Shown here: in pieces, positions 1 through 5,843 of the stretch
How the letters are laid out: every line of letters begins with the position of its first letter
Numbering within the stretch: position 1 is the stretch's first letter
Source of the DNA: an uncultured Lachnospiraceae bacterium
GTDB lineage: Bacteria; Bacillota; Clostridia; Lachnospirales; Lachnospiraceae
Assembly (NCBI GenBank): GCA_945836565.1
Contig: CAMALN010000112.1
Coordinates: 1-5,903 of the forward strand
Direction of reading: 5' to 3'
DNA: 5,903 nt
Notes under the pieces: model-generated
What the model was told of the DNA's origin: nothing
Databases searched by the model: none
What the model saw: the letters and a program-made list of their open reading frames with translations, nothing else
Program-made: the position numbers and the translations under genes

Positions 1-1039
1 TATTATGGAAGGTCCTTTTGCAAGATATAATGACACAGCGAATGATATTTATAAATGTTCAGATATAACATATGAGAATTTAACCTTCGGTTGTCAGAGA
101 ATATTGTACGGTCTTTTTAAGAAGGTTATAATTGCGGACAGATTAAATGCGCCTATAGTGAATATATTTACTTCCTTCGATGTTATTGATGGTGGTGTGG
201 CAGCTCTTGGAATGCTTATGTATACTCTGCAGCTTTACTGTGAGTTCTCCGGAACTATGGACATAGTAATAGGAAGTGCACAGATATTTGGAGTTAAGCT
301 GCCGGAGAATTTTAAGAGACCATTTTTTTCAAAGACTATTTCGGAGTTTTGGACAAGGTGGCATATTACGCTCGGAACGTGGTTTAAGGATTATATATAT
401 TATCCTGTATCTATGTCGAAGGGAATGAAGAATCTGACTAAGAAATCCAGAGAGCGTTTGGGAAATCATTATGGTCCGCTTATTGCGGGTACAGTGGCTT
501 TGTTCTTAGTATGGTTGAGTAACGGATTGTGGCATGGAGCAGGTTGGAGATATATATGCTTTGGTATGTATCATTTTGTGATTATTACCGTAGGCAATTT
601 GATAGACCCTGTTATGAAGCAGATAGTTAAAAATACAGGGCTCAACAGAGGGAACAGATGGTACAAGCTAATGCAGATGGTCAGAACCTTTGTGTTGGTT
701 TGTTTTGGTGAGTTAATATTCAGAGGCGAAGGCTTAAATGCAGGTTTGATGATGATAAAGAGCATATTCACCAACTTTTCTTTTAATTTTATGAAGGGTG
801 GAAATCTTTTTACATATGGTATGGATGTATATGATTTTATTGTTGTGATAGTTGCTCTTACGGTTGTATTCATAATCAGCATATTATCAGAAAAGGGTAT
901 GGATGTTCGAGCAGTAATTGCGAAGAAGCATATATGCATCAGATGGATTATATATCTTGTTTTGATAATGAGCATAGTAGTATTTGGCGCATATGGAAGC
1001 GGATATATGCCGGTTGATCCTATATATGCAGGATTCTAG
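1..1039 (+). CDS. MBOAT family O-acyltransferase (DltB/AlgI-like), 5'-truncated
   Basis: This is a multi-pass membrane acyltransferase that moves acyl (often acetyl) groups across the membrane to an extracytoplasmic polymer. Only the C-terminal part is present: the frame is open from base 2 to the TAG at 1037-1039, and the ATG at base 5 is internal, because the residues after it (MEGPFARYND) match the family's internal 'EGPI-RY' segment. Roughly the first quarter to third of a usual 450-500 residue protein is missing. Counting from that Met, the MBOAT core is intact: YCEFSGTMDIVIG (78-90), FWTRWHITLGTWFKDYIYYP (115-134) and LSNGLWHGAGW (171-181). His177 in LWHG is the expected catalytic histidine and His120 is the second conserved one. 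Hydrophobic segments lie near 62-80, 157-176, 183-199, 277-295 and 312-330, and the C-terminus (GAYGSGY...FIY-like) is typical. The gene is followed 10 bases later by an SGNH-like gene, the usual partner in O-acylation cassettes. The acceptor polymer cannot be told from the sequence. Confidence 0.93.
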   Translation, partial: IMEGPFARYNDTANDIYKCSDITYENLTFGCQRILYGLFKKVIIADRLNAPIVNIFTSFDVIDGGVAALGMLMYTLQLYCEFSGTMDIVIGSAQIFGVKLPENFKRPFFSKTISEFWTRWHITLGTWFKDYIYYPVSMSKGMKNLTKKSRERLGNHYGPLIAGTVALFLVWLSNGLWHGAGWRYICFGMYHFVIITVGNLIDPVMKQIVKNTGLNRGNRWYKLMQMVRTFVLVCFGELIFRGEGLNAGLMMIKSIFTNFSFNFMKGGNLFTYGMDVYDFIVVIVALTVVFIISILSEKGMDVRAVIAKKHICIRWIIYLVLIMSIVVFGAYGSGYMPVDPIYAGF

Positions 1040-1041
1040 GG
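1038..1041 (+). promoter_or_regulatory. Ribosome binding site AGGG overlapping the upstream stop codon
   Basis: AGGG begins inside the TAG stop of the MBOAT gene and ends 8 bases before the ATG at 1050. It decides the start of the downstream gene: in-frame alternatives (TTG at 984, ATG at 1026) lie inside the MBOAT gene and have no Shine-Dalgarno sequence at the right distance. The overlap suggests the two genes are translationally coupled. Confidence 0.6.
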
Positions 1042-1049
1042 TAGATGTT

Positions 1050-2024
1050 ATGAGATTGAGAAATGTTGTTAAAGCAATTGTTTTTATGGTGATTTTATGT
1101 GGCTTGCTTGTTATTACGGAATTTATGATGAAAGGATATAAAGAACCGCATAATTTCATTGTATCAAACACCAGTACAAACAGAATAAAAAATGAGCCTG
1201 AAAACAGCATAGATGTGTTATTTGTTGGAGATAGTATAAATCAGGCAGCCTTTGTGCCTTATGAGATATGGGAAAACTATGGGATTACATCGTTTGTGTG
1301 CGGTAGCTCCGGACAATATCTCTATGAAAGCTATGACTATTTGAAAAAGGTATTTGAGATGCAAGATCCGAAGGTCGTTGTGTTGGAAACGGATAATTTT
1401 CATCGATATGCAACGTTGGAACAGTATACTATGGTTAGACTGTCAGAGGATTTTACCCTTATAAATAATCATGATAAATGGAAGCGGAGTTTGGATAAGG
1501 TATTTCCTAATGCCAGAGATATAGATACTTATGCAGGAATCGATGAGATAGATGTATTCAAGGGTTATGTATATACGCCATCAGTCGTTCCATATACCGG
1601 CAGATCGGATTATATGAATAATTCGTCATATAAAGAGGAAATAAGTATATCAAATAGAATAATAATAAAAGGCATTCAGAAGCTTTGTAAGGAAAATGGT
1701 GCAGCACTTATCTTTGTTGGTGCACCAAGTCCTTTGAATAGTACAAACGGAAAGCATAGGGCAATAGAAGAGCTGGCAAATGCTATGGGTGTTACCTTCC
1801 TTGATTATAATCTGGGCGAGCTTAATGAAGAGCTTATGCTTGATTGGGATGTGGATACGAGAGATGCAGGGGATCATCTGTCACACGCTGCGGCGAAGAA
1901 GATTTCTAATAGCATCGGAGCATATCTAAGTGAAGTGTACGGGCTTGAGGATAGAAGAAATCAACCGGAGTATACATGGTGGAATGACGGATTAAATACA
2001 TATCATATTCTGATTCCGGAGTAA
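1050..2024 (+). CDS. Membrane-anchored SGNH/GDSL-like protein, partner of the MBOAT acyltransferase
   Basis: This 324-residue protein has a short basic N-terminus and one hydrophobic segment (about residues 8-24), so it is probably anchored in the membrane with its body outside. SGNH-type features are visible: a first beta strand ending in LFVGDS (57-62, Ser62 as candidate nucleophile), a Gly/Ser turn CGSSGQ (84-89), a strand plus acidic turn VVVLETDN (109-116), a second strand IFVGAPSP (221-228), and a C-terminal GDHLSHAAAKK block (274-284), which resembles the DHLN..GA.K signature of AlgJ/AlgX, DltD and DUF1574-like proteins. The Asp/His arrangement here (D275-H276) is not the strict DxxH of classical GDSL esterases. 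In AlgI/AlgJ- and PatA/PatB-type systems, such a protein passes the acyl group from the MBOAT protein to the polysaccharide. That role is inferred from order and spacing. Start 1050 was chosen for its AGGG site. No convincing terminator follows the stop. Confidence 0.82.
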   Translation: MRLRNVVKAIVFMVILCGLLVITEFMMKGYKEPHNFIVSNTSTNRIKNEPENSIDVLFVGDSINQAAFVPYEIWENYGITSFVCGSSGQYLYESYDYLKKVFEMQDPKVVVLETDNFHRYATLEQYTMVRLSEDFTLINNHDKWKRSLDKVFPNARDIDTYAGIDEIDVFKGYVYTPSVVPYTGRSDYMNNSSYKEEISISNRIIIKGIQKLCKENGAALIFVGAPSPLNSTNGKHRAIEELANAMGVTFLDYNLGELNEELMLDWDVDTRDAGDHLSHAAAKKISNSIGAYLSEVYGLEDRRNQPEYTWWNDGLNTYHILIPE

Positions 2025-2059
2025 GTAATTGATAAAAATTCTTATTATTTTAAGAGGTA

Positions 2060-2088
2060 TTGAAAAAAAAAGAAGATGTCTATATAAT
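2060..2088 (+). promoter_or_regulatory. Sigma-A-type promoter of the nifS-nifU operon
   Basis: TTGAAA (2060-2065) and TATAAT (2083-2088) are separated by exactly 17 bp, a near-consensus vegetative promoter. It lies in the 112-124 base gap before nifS and would start transcription near 2094-2096, leaving a leader of about 55 bases. An A-run fills the first half of the spacer. This separates nifSU from the O-acylation genes upstream. Confidence 0.82.
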
Positions 2089-2112
2089 ACATACCGAATC
2101 TGTAGGAATAAG

Positions 2113-2124
2113 TATCTATAGATA
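2113..2124. promoter_or_regulatory. 12-bp perfect palindrome in the nifS leader, candidate operator
   Basis: TATCTATAGATA reads the same on both strands. It sits about 20 bases downstream of the predicted transcription start and just before the nifS ribosome binding site. Slightly upstream and overlapping it, ATAC (2091-2094) and GTAT (2112-2115) form the outer arms of a 25-base interrupted dyad. Either could bind a repressor. AT-rich DNA yields short palindromes by chance, so this is only a candidate. Confidence 0.3.
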
Positions 2125-2132
2125 ATTTATAC

Positions 2133-2140
2133 AAAGGTGG
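2133..2140 (+). promoter_or_regulatory. Ribosome binding site of nifS
   Basis: AAAGGTGG ends 8 bases before the ATG at 2149. The GTG at 2137 is inside this Shine-Dalgarno sequence, so it cannot sensibly be the start. This fixes the protein start as MIYMDNAATT, the usual N-terminus of the family. Confidence 0.8.
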
Positions 2141-2148
2141 TATATTGT

Positions 2149-3321
2149 ATGATATATATGGACAATGCAGCAACAACCAAGATAAGACCGGAGGTCTATG
2201 AGGCAATTGAGCCGTATCTTAAGGATTTATATGCGAATCCGTCTAGTATATATACTTTTGCGGCAAAGACTGCGAAGGATATAGAAGCTGCCAGAAATAC
2301 GGTTGCTGATTTCTTGGGTGCCAAGTCTAACGAAATTTATTTTACGGCAGGCGGAAGTGAATCAGATAACTGGGCACTTAAGTCTGTCGCTTTTACTATG
2401 AGAAATAAAGGTAAGCATATTATAACATCTACGATTGAGCATCATGCTATTCTTCATACCTGCGAGTTCTTAGAAAGAGCCGGATATGACATAACATATG
2501 TGGGTGTGGACGAGTATGGTGTGATAAAGCTTGATGAACTGGAGGCGGCGATAAGAGAGGACACTATTCTCATATCGGTTATGTATGCAAACAATGAGAT
2601 AGGAAGCATACAGCCTATTAAAGAGATAGGAGAGATAGCTCATAAGCATGGAGTGCTTTTCCATACGGATGCTGTACAGGCTTATGGACATGTAGACATA
2701 AATGTAGATGAACAAAATATTGATATGCTCTCTGCGAGCGGTCATAAGATAAACGGACCTAAGGGAGTAGGTATATTATATATCAGGTCTGCAATTAAGA
2801 TGGAGCCGCTTATACACGGTGGCGCTCAGGAGAGAGGCAGAAGAGCAGGAACACTCAATGCTCCGGGCATAATAGGCTTTGCAAAGGCTACAGAGCTTGC
2901 TAAGGCAGAGCTTGATCAGAGAAATGACTATGAAATAAAATTACGAGATTATATTATAAAGCGAATAACGGAGGAGATACCTTATACAAGACTTAATGGT
3001 CATCCAACAGACAGGCTTGCAAATAATATAAATATAAGCTTTAGATTCATAGAGGGTGAGTCATTGCTTATATTGTTAGACCAGAAGGGAATATGTGGTT
3101 CAAGTGGTTCGGCGTGTACATCAGGTTCATTGGATCCTTCGCACGTGTTGCTTGCCATTGGATTGCCGCATGAGATAGCACATGGTTCACTGAGACTCAC
3201 TATCTCAGAAGAAAATACCTACGAAGAAGCAGATGCTGTAGTAGATGAGCTTAAAAGGATAGTGGAGAGACTTAGAAATATGTCACCATTATATGAGGAT
3301 TTTGTAAAGGAGAACAGATAG
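2149..3321 (+). CDS. nifS: Cysteine desulfurase, NifS/IscS class I
   Basis: This PLP enzyme converts L-cysteine to L-alanine and holds the released sulfur as a persulfide, which it passes to the NifU scaffold for Fe-S cluster assembly in the cytoplasm. At 390 residues it has the normal length. Visible features: N-terminal MIYMDNAATT (1-10); TAGGSESDN (66-74), the PLP-phosphate-binding turn; EHHAIL (97-102), with a His that stacks on PLP; FHTDAVQ (171-177), with Asp174 and Gln177 contacting the cofactor; SASGHKINGPKG (195-206), with Lys200 as the Schiff-base lysine; RAGTLN (232-237); and GSSGSACTSG (317-326), with Cys323 as the persulfide cysteine on the flexible loop that marks class I enzymes. 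Start 2149 is supported by an AAAGGTGG site. The gene has its own promoter and is followed 2 bases later by nifU. There is no Rrf2-family regulator gene beside it. The name nifS follows clostridial usage; iscS would be equally defensible, and no nitrogen-fixation role is implied. Confidence 0.96.
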   Translation: MIYMDNAATTKIRPEVYEAIEPYLKDLYANPSSIYTFAAKTAKDIEAARNTVADFLGAKSNEIYFTAGGSESDNWALKSVAFTMRNKGKHIITSTIEHHAILHTCEFLERAGYDITYVGVDEYGVIKLDELEAAIREDTILISVMYANNEIGSIQPIKEIGEIAHKHGVLFHTDAVQAYGHVDINVDEQNIDMLSASGHKINGPKGVGILYIRSAIKMEPLIHGGAQERGRRAGTLNAPGIIGFAKATELAKAELDQRNDYEIKLRDYIIKRITEEIPYTRLNGHPTDRLANNINISFRFIEGESLLILLDQKGICGSSGSACTSGSLDPSHVLLAIGLPHEIAHGSLRLTISEENTYEEADAVVDELKRIVERLRNMSPLYEDFVKENR

Positions 3322-3323
3322 AG

Positions 3324-3758
3324 ATGAGTCAGGTATTGGAATACAGTGAAAAGGTTATGGATCATTTCAGTAACCCTAGAAATGTAGGAGAGATTGAAAA
3401 TGCATCCGGTGTTGGTACAGTAGGAAACGCAAAGTGCGGAGATATAATGAGAATCTTCCTGGACATCGAGGATAATGTGATAAAGGATGCAAAATTCAAG
3501 ACATTTGGATGCGGAGCAGCTGTAGCAACAAGCAGTATTGCAACAGAAATGATAATTGGAAAAACAGTTGAGGAGGCATTAAAGCTTACAAATAAAGCTG
3601 TTATGGAAGCACTTGGAGGATTGCCACCGGTTAAGGTGCATTGTTCTTTATTGGCAGAGGAGGCTGTGCATGCGGCCTTGTGGGATTATGCACAGAAGAA
3701 TGGCTTAATGATAGAGGGACTCGAGCCACCTGTGGCAGATATCGAAGAAAGAGAATAA
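3324..3758 (+). CDS. nifU: Fe-S cluster assembly scaffold protein, NifU/IscU N-terminal type
   Basis: This 144-residue protein is the scaffold on which [2Fe-2S] clusters are built from NifS-derived sulfur. The three cluster cysteines are all present in context: GNAKCGD (Cys38, with Asp40, the residue that keeps the cluster labile), FGCGAAVATSS (Cys63) and VHCSLLAEEA (Cys107). An LPPVK motif (100-104), the chaperone-recognition segment of IscU, precedes the third cysteine. The N-terminus YSEKVMDHFSNPRNVG is characteristic. It lacks the C-terminal Nfu domain and central ferredoxin-like domain of full-length Azotobacter NifU, so it is the short form. It follows nifS by 2 bases, with AAAGGAG at 3306-3312, inside the end of nifS, as ribosome binding site (11-base spacing). 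The stop codon TAA (3756-3758) lies inside the left arm of a large hairpin shared with the convergent gene. An acidic tail (residues 130-144) follows the core domain and may not be conserved. Confidence 0.95.
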   Translation: MSQVLEYSEKVMDHFSNPRNVGEIENASGVGTVGNAKCGDIMRIFLDIEDNVIKDAKFKTFGCGAAVATSSIATEMIIGKTVEEALKLTNKAVMEALGGLPPVKVHCSLLAEEAVHAALWDYAQKNGLMIEGLEPPVADIEERE

Positions 3759-3820
3759 ACCAATGGGGACGGGAAAAGTGGCTTAGAAAAAGCTACTTTT
3801 CCCGTCCCCATTGGTTTATT
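3754..3820. repeat. 31-bp near-perfect inverted repeat between convergent genes, REP-like or bidirectional terminator
   Basis: Bases 3754-3779 and 3795-3820 are a 26-bp perfect inverted repeat. The pairing continues inward for five more pairs (one G-T wobble at 3780/3794), leaving an AGAAA loop at 3785-3789. The stem core reads GGGGACGGGAAAAG on one arm and its complement on the other. The nifU stop codon sits in the left arm, and two bases of the opposing gene's stop sit at the end of the right arm. Its position suggests bidirectional termination, but neither side has a proper T-run directly after the stem. The hairpin is also far longer than usual terminators. GGGGACGG/CCGTCCCC hairpins recall dispersed REP-like palindromes of clostridia, which is recollection and not tested here. 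Confidence 0.8.
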
Positions 3821-4250
3821 ATAAAAATTTCTGCATCTTTTTACTGAATTCTTCCTCGCATTGGATGAGCTTTTTGGCAAGCTGCTTTGAATCCTCGTCA
3901 GCATCCTTATATTTGCTTAAGGTTTCACCGATGGTCTGGATGCCCATATTGCAGCCATCCATCATTATCTTTGCAATTTGGGTGGAGTCATCCTTCATAT
4001 TCATTTTCATTTCACTGCTGATATAGGACATAGCAGAGGCCGCAAAGGTAGGTTTAGAGGCTTTTTCGTTTGCCTCTAAAAGACGGTCTCTTGTATTGTC
4101 TCTGATATGCTCATGTTCTGATTTGTAGTCGGATAATAAGGACGATAGCTCGCTGTTGCGGCAGTGCTCGAGAAGCTGGTCGATGCTGTCAATAGCCATA
4201 CGACTTCCCAGACAGCACTGGTCCAGAAGACTGATTGTGTCGTTGTTCAT
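3819..4250 (-). CDS. Small all-helical protein, possibly ferritin-like four-helix bundle
   Basis: This 143-residue protein has no signal peptide or membrane segment, so it is probably cytosolic. The sequence reads as four amphipathic helices: about 4-30, 32-62, 88-114 and 117-142, with a Pro/Ala-rich break near 66-73. Helix 2 contains SEHEHIRDN (44-52), an acidic/His cluster, and helix 4 contains CEEEF (131-135). This layout resembles small ferritin-like or DUF2383/DUF305-type helical bundles, but the paired ExxH metal ligands of true ferritins are not clearly present, so metal binding is a guess. Cysteines occur at 12, 13, 30, 100 and 131. The ATG at 4250 is preceded by AAAGGAG (plus-strand positions 4265-4271), 14 bases away, which is rather far. 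The gene is convergent with nifU and both ends share the large hairpin. The family was not recognised with certainty. Confidence 0.78.
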   Translation of the reverse strand: MNNDTISLLDQCCLGSRMAIDSIDQLLEHCRNSELSSLLSDYKSEHEHIRDNTRDRLLEANEKASKPTFAASAMSYISSEMKMNMKDDSTQIAKIMMDGCNMGIQTIGETLSKYKDADEDSKQLAKKLIQCEEEFSKKMQKFL

Positions 4251-4451
4251 TTTATATTAGCTTACTCCTTTCGATTTTTTAAACTTTATGTTCATATTAT
4301 GTGGAGCTTTTGTGTAATATAAACATTTTGTAAAAGATTTTTTGTGAAAATATGTATAAAGCTATTTCCAAATCGGGCAATAAATGATAGTATATATGCA
4401 TACAAATATTTGCTAAAGCATTGAGTAATGACAGAGAAGGAGCACGTTGAA
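4251..4451. promoter_or_regulatory. Divergent intergenic region with weak candidate promoters
   Basis: This 201-base, strongly AT-rich gap separates the minus-strand helical protein gene from the plus-strand unit at 4452. On the minus strand, TTTATA (plus positions 4318-4323) and CATAAT (4296-4301) are 16 bp apart and could drive the helical protein gene. On the plus strand, TTTCCA (4365-4370) and TAGTAT (4388-4393) are 17 bp apart and could drive the 4452 gene. Both are poor matches and are offered as candidates only. No ORF, RNA gene or strong dyad was seen. Confidence 0.3.
4437..4442 (+). promoter_or_regulatory. Ribosome binding site AAGGAG deciding the start at 4452
   Basis: AAGGAG lies 9 bases before the ATG at 4452. 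The longer in-frame alternative (ATG at 4428) has no Shine-Dalgarno sequence upstream and would place this site inside the coding region, so 4452 is preferred. Confidence 0.7.
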
Positions 4452-4847
4452 ATGAGATACGATGACAAAAACAAAAGTAATCATGATAACCAGAGAGCTT
4501 GGGATTATGTAATGTATATGATGCTTACGAGTTATTTTGATGAAACAAATTGTCTCACACAGTTTTGGGAGAAGAAGCTTAGCCTTAATTACAGAGCCAT
4601 GAAGAAGCAGGATCAGTATGCAGCAGAGGATAAATGCATAAAGGTTATAGAGGACGAGATACTACCTAAGCTTCCTGAGGAATTCGTTAATTCTGCTGTA
4701 GACGTTAAGCTTATGATTGATGAGAAGCTTGATGTGACAGTAATGATTGTATCAAATGATAAATATGAGCTTATGGTATCGTATAAGTACGATGTAAAGA
4801 AAACAGATACTGAGGGACCACTCAGAATGGCATTCAAGGAGAAGTAG
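4452..4847 (+). CDS. Conserved-looking hypothetical protein, 131 residues
   Basis: The family was not recognised with confidence; it may be one of the small clostridial DUF families (DUF6145 came to mind, unverified). The protein is soluble, with no signal peptide. A polar N-terminus (1-13) is followed by a helical half (about 14-72) containing RAWDYVMYMMLTSYFDE, an aromatic/Met-rich helix, and a charged helix KCIKVIEDEILPKLPEE. The second half holds three likely beta strands: VDVKLMID (83-90), LDVTVMIVS (93-101) and YELMVSYKYD (105-114). This suggests a compact alpha-plus-beta domain. Start 4452 is chosen for the AAGGAG site; ATG 4428 would add eight residues. The gene ends in tandem stops (TAG TAA), and the DUF285-type gene starts 30 bases later on the same strand with no terminator between, so the two are probably co-transcribed. 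No function can be assigned. Confidence 0.8.
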   Translation: MRYDDKNKSNHDNQRAWDYVMYMMLTSYFDETNCLTQFWEKKLSLNYRAMKKQDQYAAEDKCIKVIEDEILPKLPEEFVNSAVDVKLMIDEKLDVTVMIVSNDKYELMVSYKYDVKKTDTEGPLRMAFKEK

Positions 4848-4877
4848 TAATTAGCATAAAAGTATGGGGGTGTTTTT

Positions 4878-5744
4878 ATGTTTACATTAAAGACAGGAAA
4901 CGGAACAAGTGCCCCAAAAAGAAGGGGAATAGCTACTCAAGAGGAAATAGATAGACATACTGCGATTGGCAATACCCATCTGATATTTGAAGACAGGTCA
5001 TATTTCATCTATATCAATGATGAAAGTGAGAGAGACGCTTTCAAGCGTATGATAGGACTTCCAAATTACGAATGGTTTGAGGAAGGCACCGGAAATAAAA
5101 ACTGGGTATTGTATAATCCTATACAGTATAAGCCAGATAAAAACTGGAATGGTAAGAAGATTCTGAAATTCAACAAGGATGATTACATAGGTGGACGCTT
5201 TGAGATTCCAATCAATGCAAGTAGCTGCTGTGGTATGTTCTCGTGGTGTACTCTACCGGAGAATTTTATATTGGGAAGACAGTTTGAGACCAAGAATATA
5301 GTGGATATGAACCTTATGTTTGCGGGAAGTGTGCTTCCGGGAAGCTTCAGGCTGAGTGAAAAGTTTGATACCTCTAAGGTGAAGGATATGCGTTATATGT
5401 TCTATGAATGTGTATTGCCGGACAACTTTGAATTCAATCAGAGCTTCAATACATCGAATGTTGAGATGATGGATTTTATGTTCTCGGAGTGTAATATCCC
5501 TGAGAATTTTAAGCTTCCGGATGCGTTTGATACCTCAAGGGTAAGCAGCATGGACCATATGTTTTATGAGACGGTCTTTAAGGGCGGATTTAAGTTTAAT
5601 GACAGATTTATGATGAAGCCTGATGTGAAGAAGGATTTGATGTTTACAGAGTGTATCATAAAAGAAGAGATGGTCGATGGTATATATGGTGAAGATTTTG
5701 CATATATGAAGAATTTGTTGGAATCAGGATATTCACCGGCATAA
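4878..5744 (+). CDS. DUF285/BspA-like repeat protein without signal peptide
   Basis: This 288-residue protein has a non-repetitive N-terminal region (1-120) and a repeat domain (about 121-256). The repeats carry the DUF285 hallmark F-D/N-T-S-x-V-x-x-M-x-x-M-F, for example FDTSKVKDMRYMF (163-175), FNTSNVEMMDFMF (190-202) and FDTSRVSSMDHMF (217-229). DUF285 repeats occur in Mycoplasma lipoproteins and in BspA-like surface proteins, where they form solenoids that mediate contacts. This copy differs: there is no signal peptide, lipobox, LPXTG or membrane segment, so it looks cytoplasmic. The unit is 27 residues, with an LPxNF segment where surface versions have a leucine-rich LxxLDLS-like one. 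Residues 257-288 form a likely helical cap. The ATG at 4878 is preceded by GGGGGTG (4866-4872, 5-base spacing). The gene follows an unknown gene by 30 bases and is closed by an intrinsic terminator. Partner and function are unknown; protein binding is the natural guess. Confidence 0.85.
   Translation: MFTLKTGNGTSAPKRRGIATQEEIDRHTAIGNTHLIFEDRSYFIYINDESERDAFKRMIGLPNYEWFEEGTGNKNWVLYNPIQYKPDKNWNGKKILKFNKDDYIGGRFEIPINASSCCGMFSWCTLPENFILGRQFETKNIVDMNLMFAGSVLPGSFRLSEKFDTSKVKDMRYMFYECVLPDNFEFNQSFNTSNVEMMDFMFSECNIPENFKLPDAFDTSRVSSMDHMFYETVFKGGFKFNDRFMMKPDVKKDLMFTECIIKEEMVDGIYGEDFAYMKNLLESGYSPA
5241..5645 (+). repeat. Five coding repeats of exactly 81 bp (27 residues)
   Basis: A Met-Phe pair recurs at residues 120-121, 147-148, 174-175, 201-202, 228-229 and 255-256 of the DUF285-type protein, always 27 residues apart. 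This marks five units without any insertion. The residue three places after each Phe is C, S, C, C, T, C in order, forming a small-residue ladder. Approximate consensus: MFxxCxLPxNFxLxxxFDTSxVxxM. The last unit is degenerate (FMMKPDVKKDLMF). DNA identity between units is modest, so the array is old and under protein-level selection. Confidence 0.85.
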
Positions 5745-5774
5745 TTTATGATATGATTTTATGATAAGCAGTAA

Positions 5775-5810
5775 TCGAGGTGGTTAATCTATGACTACCT
5801 CGAATTTTTT
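5775..5810 (+). terminator. Intrinsic terminator of the 4452-5744 unit
   Basis: TCGAGGTGGT (5775-5784) pairs with ACTACCTCGA (5794-5803), giving a 10-bp stem with one G-U and a 9-base loop. It is followed after one base by a run of six T (5805-5810). It lies 30 bases after the stop of the DUF285-type gene. This is a canonical rho-independent terminator for plus-strand transcription. Confidence 0.88.
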
Positions 5811-5814
5811 ATTT

Positions 5815-5843
5815 GATAGGAAAGTTATCCAAACTTTCCTATC
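5815..5843. repeat. 12-bp perfect hairpin directly after the terminator
   Basis: GATAGGAAAGTT (5815-5826) is the exact reverse complement of AACTTTCCTATC (5832-5843), with a 5-base loop ATCCA. It is not followed by T-runs in either direction, so it is not an ordinary terminator. It abuts the GC-rich structured stretch on its right and may be one end of the same element. Confidence 0.75.

Noticed and set aside
984..1049. Longer start (TTG at 984 or ATG at 1026) for the SGNH-like protein
   Set aside because: These starts lie inside the MBOAT gene, lack a Shine-Dalgarno sequence, and would put a polar stretch before the N-terminal membrane anchor. ATG 1050 has AGGG at 8-base spacing.
571..1210. 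Minus-strand open frames opposite the MBOAT and SGNH-like genes
   Set aside because: They are antisense to genes with clear family motifs and have composition typical of reverse-frame shadows.
2137..2148. GTG start for nifS at 2137
   Set aside because: The GTG is part of the AAAGGTGG ribosome binding site of the ATG at 2149, which also gives the family's normal N-terminus.
3641..3847. 68-codon plus-strand open frame overlapping the end of nifU
   Set aside because: It lies in another frame of the well-supported nifU gene and runs through the hairpin. There is no ribosome binding site or recognisable protein, so it is a shadow.
4428..4451. ATG 4428 as start of the 131-residue protein
   Set aside because: No ribosome binding site precedes it, and the strong AAGGAG at 4437-4442 would fall inside the coding sequence.
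4292..4474. 60-codon minus-strand open frame in the divergent intergenic region
   Set aside because: It overlaps the start of the 4452 gene, has a low-complexity translation and no ribosome binding site that stands out.
5241..5645. CRISPR-like array from the regular 81-bp period
   Set aside because: The period is in frame within a coding gene, units are diverged at the DNA level, and there is no repeat/spacer alternation.
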